64,000 nucleotides of DNA from NCBI GenBank assembly GCA_014621425.1, contig JAANBB010000206.1, forward strand, positions 1-64,000. Direction: 5' to 3'. A model generated the notes under the pieces. That model made no database searches, had not been told where the DNA came from, and saw nothing but the letters and a program-made list of their open reading frames with translations. How positions within the stretch are numbered: the first letter of the stretch is position 1; each line of letters begins with the position of its first letter. The stretch is from Cylindrodendrum hubeiense. Taxonomy: Eukaryota; Ascomycota; Sordariomycetes; Hypocreales; Nectriaceae. Position numbers and translations under genes: made by a program. This document shows, piece after piece, positions 12,426 to 24,124 of the stretch.

Positions 12426-13476
12426 TGTCGGCTCGGTTTTTTTCGATTCGGCCCTGCGTGGGATGTCTTCCAACCGCGGCGGTGTGGGTTCCAATGGTAA
12501 CACTACTGCTGATGAGAGTGCACCGTGGGCGGAAGCTCGTCTTCTCGATCTCAACTTATTGGGCCCTGGACGTCTAATTCGTCGACAATCTCAACGGTCA
12601 GCCAAGGAAGAGGATGGGTCCTGTTCGTCTCGAAGCAAGTAATAAAAGTAAAAATTAAGAAAAGTCTGGGGGACACGATCCAAGTATAATAATCAAGTGC
12701 CGATGGGATGCACGAAACAGCTCAAGGCGTCAGGCTAGGCACACTCGGCTTCGAGTCACTCCGTCTAGAACCCTTCTGACGTATTCGTAGGACAAAGGGC
12801 TGATCTCTTGGCGTCGAGTAGCGCGAGGCTGCCAGGCACCTTGAGTGCGCCACCAGGGGAAATTGTGGGCGTGTAATCAAACCAATGCAGCTTGTCGTGG
12901 GCCAAAGGTCCAAAACGGCGCCAGAGGGCCGGCACAGGCTTCTTGTTGGCTAGTTCTGTGGAGGGATGGTGATGGGGTTCTCGGGAGCTGAGGCTGAGAC
13001 ATTGGGGGACGGCGAGACGCCGCTGTTTCTGGTGGCGCGGTCGACTGTGAGGCAGACAGCACACTTGTCGGTGCTCGGGAGCAACGGGTAGGGAGGGAGG
13101 GAGTGAGGGTTTGTCAAGGGTGCGGATGTGGGTGTGGATGTGGATGTTGATGTGTAATGCAGCAGGCAGACAGACCAGCAGAATGGGCTGAAGGGGCTGA
13201 ATGGCTGAATGGTGCTCGAGGGGGCTTTGCATTGGTTGAGGAAGGGGAGAGGAGGGCAAGGGACGGGCAGAGGGAGCGACGGACGAGGGATAATATTCGA
13301 TAGTAAGGAGATGGTGGTTCATTCGAGATGGAGCCGCTCCTAGCATTGACTCCGTTCATGGGATGTACTACAAGTACGTACATGTAGTATGTAGTACAGA
13401 GGGACGGACGGGGCAGAGGGTCTTAGCCGGAGCCAAGCACGCGGGATGGATGGACCCGTCCCTTAGATGACCAGTA
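12426..13476. other. Upstream region of the F-box gene, no clear gene
   Basis: This may be 5' leader, or may contain further exons of the F-box gene. The frame open at 12426-12590 lacks an ATG, which hints at a splice acceptor in this area (AG dinucleotides near 12570-12595). An open minus-strand frame at 13346-12765 is His/Pro/Ser-rich and looks like leader sequence. Its last 60 codons look somewhat more protein-like, but I recognise nothing. TG-rich repeats lie near 13120-13150. Confidence 0.4.
13364..13398. repeat. Inverted repeat with internal GTAC palindromes
   Basis: TGTACTAC at 13364-13371 is matched by its exact reverse complement GTAGTACA at 13391-13398. A GTACGTAC palindrome and a second TACTACA/TGTAGTA pair lie inside. 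It could form a cruciform or hairpin, or be a protein-binding palindrome. It lies upstream of the F-box gene. Confidence 0.75.
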
Positions 13477-13722
13477 TTAAGACACCGGAAACGGAGACGG
13501 AGACGAACAAGACACAAGGAAAAAACGGAAGACGTACACAAAGTCTGTGGCGTGCCGGTTTCCCATCCCCGACAGGGGGTCCTCGTCGATCATGGTGACG
13601 GTGTATACATGGCGACGAAAGGCCTCGGCACGCTTGTCGTCAATGGCTGTCATGGAGCTGCGGCCCGGCGAGAAGAAGCGTTTGAAGTCGGAGCCATGGT
13701 GGTTATGGTCAACCTCAAACAT
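13477..13722 (-). CDS. Possible 5' exon of an unidentified gene
   Basis: An ATG at 13722 opens about 60 codons of well-mixed composition (starting MFEVDHNHHGSDFKRFFS, continuing to a GNRHATDF segment). A good donor GTACGT follows near 13536, and beyond it the frame turns low-complexity before a stop. This is what a first coding exon looks like, either of a small gene or of a longer version of the F-box gene downstream. I could not find a convincing partner exon and recognise no domain. Treat it as a candidate only. Confidence 0.35.
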   Translation of the reverse strand: MFEVDHNHHGSDFKRFFSPGRSSMTAIDDKRAEAFRRHVYTVTMIDEDPLSGMGNRHATDFVYVFRFFLVSCSSPSPFPVS

Positions 13723-16700
13723 GCTGGCGGCGGTGATGGTGGTGACGAGCTATAATGAAACAATTATTGGAGGGAGGAGGCGCTCAAAGGGCGTTTCCAC
13801 GTCGTCGACGAGGCGAAAAATGCAAATGGTCAGCCAACGACCAATCGATCAAACAAGTCGCTGCTAAAGATGATCCCTTGTTGCCCCTTGTCGGAGACCT
13901 TGTTGGAGACCTTGTACGAGAGCGAGTCGACCGACCCCTGTGGTTGACCGTCGCCGTGGGTGCGGGTGCGGACGGCGGACACGGCTCGTCAGGTCAGTTC
14001 GGTGAAGGTGGAGCGAGGTGGACGCGCGGTGGACCGGGTGCGATGTCTTTGGACGGGTGTGTCGGCGAAATATCCGATATTCAATATCCAATATCCAATG
14101 TTGAATATACCTACCAACCAGTTCGAGATCGACAGGGCGAGGAGGTGGCCGTCGGTGTCCCAACTACCGGGCCGGGGGGGAAAGAAAAAAGGTTGGGGGG
14201 TTGTCCTGGACAAGAAAGGATAGACAGGGCCAAGCTGCGACCTTTTGACTCGTATGTTGAAGGGGAAGAAAAGGGAAAGAAGAAAAATAAGCGAAACGGT
14301 GAACCACGACAACGACGAGGCAAGGAAGTGGACGGTCGGTCCCAATCTCCTTTGCAGCAATCAATGACACGCCTCTGCCTCAATTCCTGGCCAGTAGCGC
14401 TGAAGGCATGTCAGACATGCAGCTGGCGTCAGTATGTTGCTTTGTAGAACTGGTCCCGCAGAAAATGGGCCAGGAAAGTCGTCAGGGGGGAATTCTCCGA
14501 TGGAGCTCGGTCGACGTTGCGTTCTTGTCGGTCTGCTTCCCTTTTTCGTCTTGGTTTGGTCCTGGTCCTAGATCCTCCTCCGTAAGGCATAAGGCGGGCT
14601 CGACTGGGCTCTCTTTGCGATGCGACGGAAGCCAGGAGGGCTACAAGCTTAATAAGTATGTAGGATCATGCATCAATGGACGGATGGACGGGCTCCCAGT
14701 CTCCCAGACAAAAGCCCTCCGCCCCCCATTAAGCGATGGCCATTGCGAATGTGTAATTAGCCAGCCTATTACCGCATCCAAGCAACATCCAAGCAAAGAA
14801 ACACTGCCATACTACCCTCGGCCCTCGTTTCTGAATCCTCCCACCCCATCATCCCCGATCCTCTGTCGAGGCGGAGCCGTGCAGCCGTGGAGCCATGGAG
14901 CCAATGGGGCTTCACCGCTGGGCCAAGAGACATGTCGCGGTTCCCTGCTCGGTGGTGTTTGGACTGGGTCCGGCGGAACCACATCCTGTACGGAGTACCG
15001 AGTACACAGTACGCAGTACAGAGTGCGAAGCCTGTTGGCCGTCTTGGAGGGGATAGCATGCGCGGGAACGGCATGCTCGGAAGCGACACGGACAGGACAG
15101 GCTTGACACGCAGAACCCTAGTCCAGAACACGGCGCTCCGTCCAGATAGCTGCGTTTCACAGCTACCATTCTCACCAATCCATCGCAGCTGTTCCCGCCG
15201 ATGGGACGTCCCCAAGCGCCAGATGGAGATTATGGCTGATGGGGATGGATGATGGCGGATGGTTGGCGTACGCTGTAAAAACAAGGCAGGCATCAACGCC
15301 AATAAAGACGACAACAATAGCCCCCGTGGGTTCAAAAATAGCACGTCGTCTACCCAGAACCCTCCCCCCACCCATGCCGCCAGGCCAAGCCATGCCCAGT
15401 TCCATACTAAATTTACGTAGTAGTACCTACTGTACTTGCGTGCTCGCGCCAGCGGGTCATCAGACCCTCAGCGGAAATCGCTCTGAACTGGCCTGTCCAC
15501 TCTGGCGGCCTTGCTGTCCACCCCAGCACGCTCGCTGCCATGGGCGTGGATCCAGCGGAAGGATTTTGGGGCGGCGCCGCAGCGGCTAGGATCTTGAACT
15601 TCAGCTCTCCCACGCCATGGTCCTTCCTTGGCCTTGGCCTCGCCGCGAGTGACTGGCCTCGGCCCTTTGTTGAGGATTCTTCATCTCTTCTTCATCTCGA
15701 CTTCATTTCGACGTCCCGACTGTGCGGCGCCCAGTCAACCATCAATCCCTCCCCTTCGGAGACGCACGCCGTGCTAACTACCGATGCAGCATCCCGTATC
15801 CATGTTCTTCACCGTGCCGTTCTGCTCCTCCACATATCCTCTCCCCCAGGTCTCCCCCCGGTCCCCCAGTTGTGATTTTGCAGAGATCGGAGCAGGGGAT
15901 AGTCAGTACCTCCGAAGCCTTTCCCTATCCTGACACACCAAAAGGAGAAACAAGGACACCTCCACACGCCATTCAGTGCTTCACCCTGGCCGACAAAGCA
16001 GAAGCCAAGCAAAAGGTACCGCCGAAATTCCCCAGTTCTCCACGAAACGTCCGGGGCCCTGGACCGTGGTGGACACGGCCGCGTACCCAGTAATCAATCG
16101 CCCGTCGCAATGCGTTTCTTTGTGAATATCGCACTCAAGGTCCCCTGAACAGCATGTATGGGGGAGTCGCGATCCCTTCTCGCTTCAGTTACGTTGGGGC
16201 CTACTCCCGACCGCCCGGTGCCCTTGGATTCACCTGCGGGTCATCGCCGGCTCAAAATGTATCCTCATCGTCAGCATCGCTTTCCGAGTATCCCGTTTCA
16301 AGGTTCGCCTCGTGGCACCAGGCGACACGCAACATGGTCTCCCCGGCCATGCATCCGCCACAACCCAGTCTCTGCCTTGACATCAGCTCCCAGCTTACCG
16401 CTGTTCGTGCATAATGTGCCTAATGTGCTTAATGTCGACATTCTTAGAATCAATATCAAGAATAAACGAACCGAGCACAGACTGATTTGATGACGTCAAG
16501 AGTATGCTCAAGGGTCTCAGCAATTTCTTGCCGCGAGCCCGAACCGAAACCCCATCGCAGCCTCTGCCTCTGAGATCTCAATCCTGTTCTCGAGTTACAC
16601 TTATGCACGATTTCAAGCAGCGGCAAGATATCCAGTCAACCCCCCCTCCCCGGTGAACACTTGTGAGTCTCCAGCAAATAGTGTTGTGCAGTCGTCAGGT

Positions 16701-16941
16701 GGAAGATGGTTTTTTTTGGTTTCAGGTGCCGGATCCAGCCCTGGCCGTGTATACTAAATCCTAGAGTATCGTATCTGCCAAACCAATATTCGAAACAGCT
16801 TTGGATCTTCTTTACCGCCTAAAGTTTGTAGAAAACGCCATTCGTATCTGCAGGCCTTCCGGTGCCTTCTTCTGATGCAGCGCCCTCATACGAGTTGTCT
16901 TGGCGCCCGCGCAACGACGACGGCTCAGCGACCGCAGTACT
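13723..16941. other. Gene-free stretch upstream of the candidate exon and downstream of the SNF2 gene
   Basis: Several open frames over 100 codons exist here (such as 13755-14447 plus and 14408-15106 plus). They are interrupted in every neighbouring frame, biased in composition and unlike any family I know. The interval contains the phased AGTAC repeat at 14994-15026, a TACGTAGTA-type motif near 15415, and short sequences with repeated ATATCCAATA-like units near 14074-14105. I see no RNA gene. Confidence 0.45.
14994..15026. repeat. Phased AGTAC repeat, 7-bp period
   Basis: AGTAC starts at 14994, 15001, 15008 and 15015, and a variant AGTGC starts at 15022. Exactly seven bases separate successive starts, and the two bases between units vary. 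The site is intergenic. Confidence 0.85.
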
Positions 16942-19900
16942 TCACTCTTCGTCTGAGCCAGCAGTGAACCGCACCCTTCTCGCTGGACGCGCGGCCAGGT
17001 CTCGCGTGTCCACTGGCGAACCATTTGTCCCAGCTTGCAGTTGACCGTCATCACCAGGACCGGCGTCGTGCGCCCGTTTTAAAACAATCATCTGACGAGA
17101 CTCAGACGGCTCCACCACGCCACTCTTGATTTCACCTGAATCATCCAATATGATACCGTCGTCGGGATTCATGGTACGGCCAAAACCTCTGCCAAACACG
17201 TACTGAGGCGTCCGTAGCGCAGCCATCTGGCTCATCTTGTCGTTTCTGTCTCCGGGCATTGGAATAATCTTGGCGCCCTTTATCCAGTCGTAGATGGGGC
17301 GAATATCCAAGATTGATTTCACCCGACGATGTTCGGCTTGTGACATGTGCATTTTGCGTTCGACGATAATTTCCTCGATGCTGTTCTTCAAGACCAGTGT
17401 CTCAACCGAAACTGGCTTCTGCTGGCTAATGCGGCGAACACGACCGATAGCCTGCGCCTCTACTTGAGGGTTGAGTACCGGATTGATGAAGTAGATTCTT
17501 GACGCCTCTCTCATATCCAGCCCGAATGCGGCCTGAGAAATATCCATGAGAAGGACCCTAGATTAATGCATCAGCTGATGTCATCAGGATGGAATCAGTG
17601 ACTGAGGTACCTAAAGTCTTTGTTTTGATGAAACGTGTTCACGTATTGAGCCCTCCGTTCAGTAGTTAGGCCCTTTGCGTAGATGAGGTGTTGAATTTGG
17701 AGCTACTCCTTGTCAGTCATATTTGTGCACCCGGAGAGATGTACTTGACCTACGACATCAAGCATAGTAGCAAGATACCATGCAGAGTTCTCGTTCTCGT
17801 AAAAGACGATAATTTTTTCTTCGTCTTGATATTTGACAATGCTATCTATCAAATACGAGAGCTTCGAAGAGGCAGTTGAGTTGATCGTAGTCGACTCTAG
17901 TGGCCCAAGGAAGATATCAGTGGGCACTCCTTCGCCTAGTTTGACTCCATTGACCCCATGGGAGCGTATCTTCCTGCGACTATCATCTCCAAGTTTTGTG
18001 TTGCCAGCAAGCATTTGCGATGCTTTCTCCACAGACGAAGCGGGTTTGTCGGTGGATTGGGATATCAGAATTCTTTCTCTTTCGGCAATTCCTTCCTGTA
18101 TTAGCTTGCCATTCAGGAGGGAGTTCAGTTCTTCAGGGGTTTTGGCTGATTTGTGGATGAGCTTCTGGAGAGCCAACATCATGCTTGCCGAGCTGCACAT
18201 GACATTATCCGACTCTCCGTCTAGGGACCACGATTGGCCGAAGATGTCCGGGAAGCCATGGGCGGAGACTGGCATCTCATGAAACTCATTACTGAGATTC
18301 CTTAGCCTGTTGGCCATGGCCACATGACCAATCTCGATAGCCTGCTCAAGGAGTTCCTGATCCTCGGCGCTAATCGGAACTTTCTTGTCACGCAAGAAGT
18401 CTTCAGCAGTCTTCACAGCCTTTGAGATCTCATCAGACGTAAAGAACGAGCCACCAAAGAAACTTGCCTGCTTCAGGTTGTGCACAATCTGCAGCAAACT
18501 CCGCCTTTGTTTCGGATGGAAGAAGTAGTCCATATCTGTTCGTTGGGATTGGACGGTATTAAAGATGATCATCATTGAGAAAACATTCAATGAGAGCTGA
18601 TCTTGGTAAGACCCATCCAAAACCACCACCTTCTCATCTACAGGAGGCAGAAGATCCCTCACTTCGCCGAGTTGGTGTCGGACAATGAGCGAGTTTACCG
18701 TTGATCTGAGGCAATCCCAGCGGCCGTGACTTTTCGAATTGTGTTTGGGCAATAGCAGATACACGGACCAGTTTGCGGTTGTGTCACCTACATCCATAAT
18801 CGTGTTGGCCCACGGGCGGACCTTCAAATAAAGAGCAGCGATAGAGCCAATCCTCTCCAGATCCTTTCTTTCCATCTCGACCATTGATTTACTACTTCCC
18901 TTGATGCTTTTGGCTTCAGCCGGTGATTCCAGATTGTCTTGGGAAGATTTGTCTGTGGCGTGCGTGTCAACTCCAAACAGACCATGCGACGGTGTTCCCG
19001 TCACAATCCAACGGGAAGAAAATGTTAGAGAATCCAGGGCAATGAGCAGGTTGCTCTTGTTGCTAATTTTAGAGTTGCCCAGTTTATGGCCTTCGTCCAC
19101 AATGCAGCGTTTGAAGTGTATCTGTGACAGGGGAGACTGGCTGATGCCGCCATCTTGCTTAACCAGTTTTTCAAACCGTGTTTGGGAAAAGAGAATCAGG
19201 TTGTACTTTAATAGGGCCTTGCAGGATGGTACATCGTCATCCTTGGTCACAACAAGGACTTCGAGGCCGTCCGTGTGTTTGCGTATCTCTTGTTTCCACT
19301 GGGCCAACAGATTATTCGGCACCACCACAATACTACCTGAGCTCAGATACATCTTCTTTGGCGGTGGAGCGACACGGTCCTGACGTCGCCCAACGCGAGT
19401 GGGTGTGGGTGCTGGAAGAAAGTAATAGCCTGCGTTCCGTTCCAGAGCTTTAATGCAATAGCTGAATTCTTCGCCAAGCTGCTCTTTGTAAAGATCGAAG
19501 TAGGGCTTCCAGGGGACGGCGTTCCTCGTCGCACAAGAGGCGGCCATATCAGCAAGAGATGCAACGCGCTTCCTTGTCGGTACTTCTCCTGCACGATAGT
19601 GTTCTGGTGGCTGAGTAGGGAGATCTCTCGTGGCTAGAATGAGGGATAGGCAGATGATAGTCTTTCCAGATCCCATTTCTTCAGCGAGGATGCCGCCAGA
19701 GACCCCATCGTAGAAGCGTGGTCCCTTGAGAACCGTTCCCACAACTGGATCCAAGTACCAAGTTGAGTTTTGCTGATCACGGACATGGAGCAATCGAGGG
19801 TCCAGTACATGCCCCGGTAAGATCTCCTTCTGCAACATCAAGGCGGCCGACCGCCTTTGGTACCCATGTAGTTTTGTCCGGAGTCCCGGGACCTTGCTGT

Positions 19901-20486
19901 CCAATAGAGCGTAGATAACGCTCTGTGAATGTGGCTCCGACACGGATTCAGGGTCAGGCTTGGGGGACGGGATTTTATTGAAGAGCTGCAGCAGCGACAT
20001 CTCCGTGTCGTCATTCTGGCTTAAATCGTCAACAAGAGGCGGGCTACTCTGGCGTGGAATCTTAAGATTACCATCCCACGCTTCACTTGAGTAGTCAAGG
20101 CAGCCGAGGATCAGGTGTCTTAATTTCATCAGGCCAGAGTCCAAGCGGTCGACGATGCTGCGGTCGACATCATCCGGGAGCATGTACACCCTGATAGTGC
20201 CCTGGTTGGAGTCCGCATGATGGACTCTGAACTCAAGTTTGATCCAGGATGCATGGAACAAACGCCCGTACGGACGAGTTAAGGGTGTATCGAGCAATAG
20301 GTCTCGCAAGTCTGGGCGAAGGGGTTGGGGTTGGATATCGAGGTCTGACGGCGGATCTTCGGGCAATGAGAGCACTCTCCAGGTTCGTAGCTCTTCCAGG
20401 TGCCAGCACTCTGTAGGTAAATTGCTCTCATCCTTGGTAATCGGGATGGATCCCGCAGGGATGTACTTCGCAAGTTGCGAACGCAT
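16942..20486 (-). CDS. SNF2-family helicase/ATPase, 1146 aa
   Basis: Three exons: 20486-17754, 17702-17611 and 17557-16942. The introns are short (51 and 53 bp); the first has a CTGAC branch site, and both have AG acceptors. The middle exon encodes LQIQHLIYAKGLTTERRAQY, which bridges the helicase C lobe. Motifs: Q-like segment LHGYQRRSAALMLQKE near 206, Walker A GGILAEEMGSGKT at 264-276, Walker B DEGH at 464-467, TGTPSHG near 496, and motif VI AIGRVRRISQ near 978. A long insert of roughly 380 residues separates the two lobes. I see no RING C3HC4 pattern in it, unlike Rad5/Rad16-type proteins. The family are DNA-translocating ATPases in chromatin remodelling and repair. This looks like the Rad5/16-related fungal branch, but the exact subfamily is uncertain. 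Start taken at 20486; an extra upstream exon is not excluded. Confidence 0.88.
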
Positions 20487-20893
20487 CGTGCTTGTTCCGT
20501 GAGTAAGCCGGACTGAGGAAGCGACGATGGGGTCACCACATCAGGGTGGCTAAATGAATGAGAGACCAAAAGATTGGCTTTAAAAGCTCATAATACCTCT
20601 ATGCATGATAAGTCTTGTGGTCGGACACGTGTTGATTCTGGAGATGTAGATAATTGTGTAGTGTGCACAGGTGAGAAAGATCTGGGATGGAGCAAATGCT
20701 GTTGGTTGCCTATTCTTCCGTTAGGTCGGAAAATGCGCACTGTATGAAACGTGCATTTTTGGCCGCACATCACTGTGCTAAATACACCGTACCTATCTTA
20801 AACGTCAAATGCAATGAACCATGAGAGCAGCAGAAATCAAGAAGGATGCTCGGGTTTAAAGGGTTTGGAATTCTGTTAGAATATTTCAAGGTT
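20487..20893. other. Spacer between SNF2 and UBE3D-like genes
   Basis: About 400 bp lie between the start of the SNF2 gene and the stop of the UBE3D-like gene, which is on the same strand. It must hold the promoter of the former and the 3' end of the latter. I see no gene. Confidence 0.6.
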
Positions 20894-22446
20894 TTAGGCA
20901 GTTGGCTCCCATCGCCCGAGTAGCCCAACATTCCATTCCTTGAATGTTCTCTCACGTGTTGGTAGTAGAAGCCCGCTCAACTTCAACTTCTCCTCCGCTG
21001 CTTCAATAGCCGGCCGAGGCAGGCTGATCTCTTGTACATCCGAGTTTAGAGACTCAATTAGTCTATTCCCCTCCTCTGCTTCAATACTTTTGTATAGAAC
21101 CTTCATAGCAGTCTTGCTCCCATTGACGGAAGAAGATGAGTACACGACGTTCGGGTTCAATACCCAGAGATATAAGTCCGTGCGGGACTGGTCTGGCTCT
21201 GATGACGATGGGCCCAAAACATGTGGTGTAATTATTGATTTGGACGATCCAGACCTTGATATGGTAGCCATCAGAGTTGCTGCTAGGCATTCGGAGCTAC
21301 TGGGGTTTGGGCTCGGTGCAAGGGTTTGGCAGGTAATTTGCCACTTGAAAAGAGTCACAGACAAGGCCAGGACATTGAATAGGCCCACCTCTGTCTTGCA
21401 TTTCTTGCAGAAGACATGGAGGAACTTTCTTGAAGCAGCATCATCTAGTGCCAAAGAACTGAGGTCAAACCCGGCATCCACGGTGGAGGAGGAATACTGG
21501 AGAGTGTAAGCGGCGGGTCAAATATCAATGTGCACAAATACTGTCTCTGTGGGTAGATTTGCTTCTCGTCAATCCCCCGCCTTCCATGTCTTGGGAAGGC
21601 TGGATGAAAGAGAGAGACTGCGTCTTCAGAGTTACGTCAAGACCCCGTTCCCTAGGGGGAAGGGTTCTGTCAGATTGTCTGCCCACGGTGTGGGGACGAC
21701 CAAGCATAGTTCTCGGGGAGTTGTATCGATGGCCAAACCATTGTGTGGTTCTAGGTACCGACATGGTCATCTTCTTTCTCCCCGGGTGAAGGTTGAGGCT
21801 GCAAATACAATGGGGCTAAACAAAGTGGCACAAAGCTGGGTGGACTTACCGCCAAGCCGTTGCAGTTCGACTCTGAGAAGAGGAAAGAAGTGAGATCGAC
21901 AAAGCCAATGCCTGCCTGCGCAGAAATGGCACTGTTTGCACCATATCCCTTGCTTGCCAACGACTCTACATCGTGCTGAGTATCGTCATGTGGCTTGTGG
22001 CAATGCCAAAATTCCATCATCTCGGCCCAATTTTCACTCGGCAGGTCTTTCCAGGCCTTTATGGTATCCTTTGGGACAAACTCGCCGTCGCATTTCCGAC
22101 AGGCTATTCGTGAGCCAGTCTCGATATCCACGGACGTCCAAGGCAATGCTTGGTTCTCCAGCGAGAAGTGCGCGGGTCTAGCCTCAGACGGTGCTACAGG
22201 GAGCCGCCAGGATAAATCCAGAACTCCTTGTCGGGGTATCAGGAGAGCCGCAGATGTCACCACTTGGGCTGGGAGAGAAATGGTCTCCGTGTGCCCTCGG
22301 TGGGCTACCTGGAGTTGGCGGCCATGCTGTGACACTTCAGCCTTGGTCGACGCGTCGACAGGCGATGACAAAGACACAACAACCGAGACCTGTCGGATGT
22401 TGGACAAGAGCTCGGCATATATCAAGAAGCTGTCGGTGGCTGTCAT
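20894..22446 (-). CDS. HECT-like E2-binding protein (UBE3D/HECT_2 family), 399 aa
   Basis: Exons 22446-21850 and 21496-20894 flank a 353-bp intron (GTAAGT donor, CCAG acceptor, phase 0). The ATG at 22446 is preceded by an in-frame stop, and the N-terminus FLIYAELLSNIRQVSV fits the family. Family marks: CRKC at 116-119, the segment LPSENWAEMMEFWHCHKPH at 135-153, a second Cys pair FCKKC at 228-232, and a C-terminal LFKWQI segment. The spliced length is close to human UBE3D (389 aa by recall), which supports the single-intron model. That intron is unusually long for this window; a stretch at 21525-21780 stays open in one frame, so a skipped exon cannot be ruled out. The family binds ubiquitin-charged E2 enzymes (reported for cyclin B in humans); the fungal role is unknown. 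Confidence 0.8.
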
Positions 22447-22765
22447 CTCAGCGCAGACAGGTGATCATGCAAGCCGTCACAGAGGAGTTATCGTTGGATC
22501 AAACCCGTCTCGAGGCCGAAGATGATGGTAGCTTGCGCGTTGGGCTTCACGGTGTCGCGAGGACGGGAGTTTTGCCTGGTCCGTGCACAATGGCCTCCGG
22601 GAGCCGCATGTCCGGTGTGCCCCAAGGAAAAGCTGCCCCGCCAATTTTTAGCGCCCGCCGAGGACCCCAACGGAACGGCTCGGCCTTTTCACTGTTGAAC
22701 GTCATGTCATGGTGATGCTGCTTCCCTCTCGCATAATCGTCACATAAAAGTACATTCATCTCATA
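22447..22765. promoter_or_regulatory. Divergent promoter region, UBE3D-like and questin-oxidase-like genes
   Basis: Start codons at 22446 (minus) and 22766 (plus) lie 319 bp apart, so both 5' leaders and both core promoters must fit here. I see no clear TATA element. Confidence 0.55.
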
Positions 22766-24124
22766 ATGTCAGGTCTCCTATCTTACGTGCCCATTGTGAA
22801 CAGGGTACTGGGCTCAGGTCAAAAGCCGGAGGCAACCGACCTGCCTACAATCGACCTGCCCCCAGTCGAGGTTCATCATGTTGAGACGAACCTGGACAAG
22901 CGCGCCAGGTGCCTCAAGCATCTGTTGAAGGCTAACCATTCCAACTACTCAATGGTCTATCACAATCTTCAATACGACAATCAAAATCCTCACATCCTGA
23001 GCTCCGCATATCTTCTCGGCGCCACGGACGTCCAGCTGAATCAGATCTACGACAAGCAGATTCTTGAGCTGGAGCCATGGGAACCGTCTCCAGCAGAAGT
23101 CGTCGATGACGACTGGGAAGATTTTCTTGGCGACAGGAGATATCAAAGAGCCTATGTCGACTTCTTTGAGGAAAGGATGGCCATGCGCTTTTCGTACGAC
23201 TGGAAGCAAGTTGTGAATCATTTCTTGTTCCTCGGCGATGAGCCATTGGTCCATGGGCTGATCGGCGGCCGTAAGTACCCTCCATGAAACAAGAACAGAA
23301 AGTCACGATTGCTAACTTGCTCCATCAGTTGGCCATCCTCTTGTTCATTTGGCTTATGCCTATGAATTAGACTGCAAGGAACTCGCAATGGAGTCTCTTG
23401 GTCTTGTCTGCGTAGAGTACAACTTCTTACACAAGTATCTCGACAACAAGTCCTATACCAAGCCGTCAACTTTCAGCTCGGGTTCCCCGCTCGAGCTAAC
23501 TACCAAGCTAGCCAAGGATAATCGGTTCAATTCTTTACCCAAGGACTCAACCGTGGACGATATGGAAGACATATTTACCGAGCACGAGGCTCTTATCCTT
23601 GAATATTGGAATGCCTGGGTTATTGACGATCCATTAAAGCAATTCGAGTTGTCGCAAGAGGCAGCTGTCGCTTTGCTAGTTGCGACGGTTCGACCAGGAA
23701 CCCATGCATTCAACTTCCTCCTTGTCCATCTCTTGACAACGAGTCATGCTGTCAGGGTCCTCTTACCTTTCTTCCCTGAGAACTATCGCATTACCCTGGT
23801 TAGAGAGTGGTGGCTACTGGTTCTGGCCATTTTCATCGTCAAGGGTCGCCCACTGCCTGATCCCGACAACGTTGACCATGACCTGAAGGGCAAGACGTGG
23901 AAGTATGTGGAGGATAAGGCACTAAACTCGGCTTGGTCTAAGGACGCTCACTTTGTAAAAGGTAAAAATTCCGTCCGCAAATATGTTTTTTTCCAATTCA
24001 CGACTAACTTCGTTCAGCCATCCGCGCCATGAGAGAAGCGTCCAGGACCTGGGGAGATGTCCATGAGTTGTACCTCAGCTCCGCGGTGACGTTTGCGGAT
24101 AACTTCCAAGGATGGGTGTTTTAA
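22766..24124 (+). CDS. Questin-oxidase-like protein (DUF4243 family), 414 aa
   Basis: Three exons: 22766-23270, 23329-23961 and 24018-24124. Introns of 58 and 56 bp have GTAAGT/GTAAAA donors, GCTAAC and ACTAAC branch sites and CAG acceptors; both junctions keep frame (phase 1). The start MSGLLSYVPIVNRVLG and the central LGHPLVHLAYAYEL segment are characteristic of the questin oxidase-like family. The family includes GedK of geodin biosynthesis and AflY-type proteins, which act as cofactor-poor Baeyer-Villiger-type oxygenases on polyaromatic intermediates. No polyketide synthase or other biosynthetic gene is nearby, so a secondary-metabolite role is not supported by context. It is probably one of the family's many stand-alone fungal members with unknown substrate. 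Confidence 0.87.

Noticed and set aside
13755..14447. 230-codon plus-strand frame
   Set aside because: Biased composition, no domain, no splice context, and overlapping open frames on both strands.
22766..24124. Secondary-metabolite cluster anchored on the questin-oxidase-like gene
   Set aside because: No polyketide synthase, NRPS, P450, methyltransferase or MFS transporter gene is seen within 15 kb on either side.
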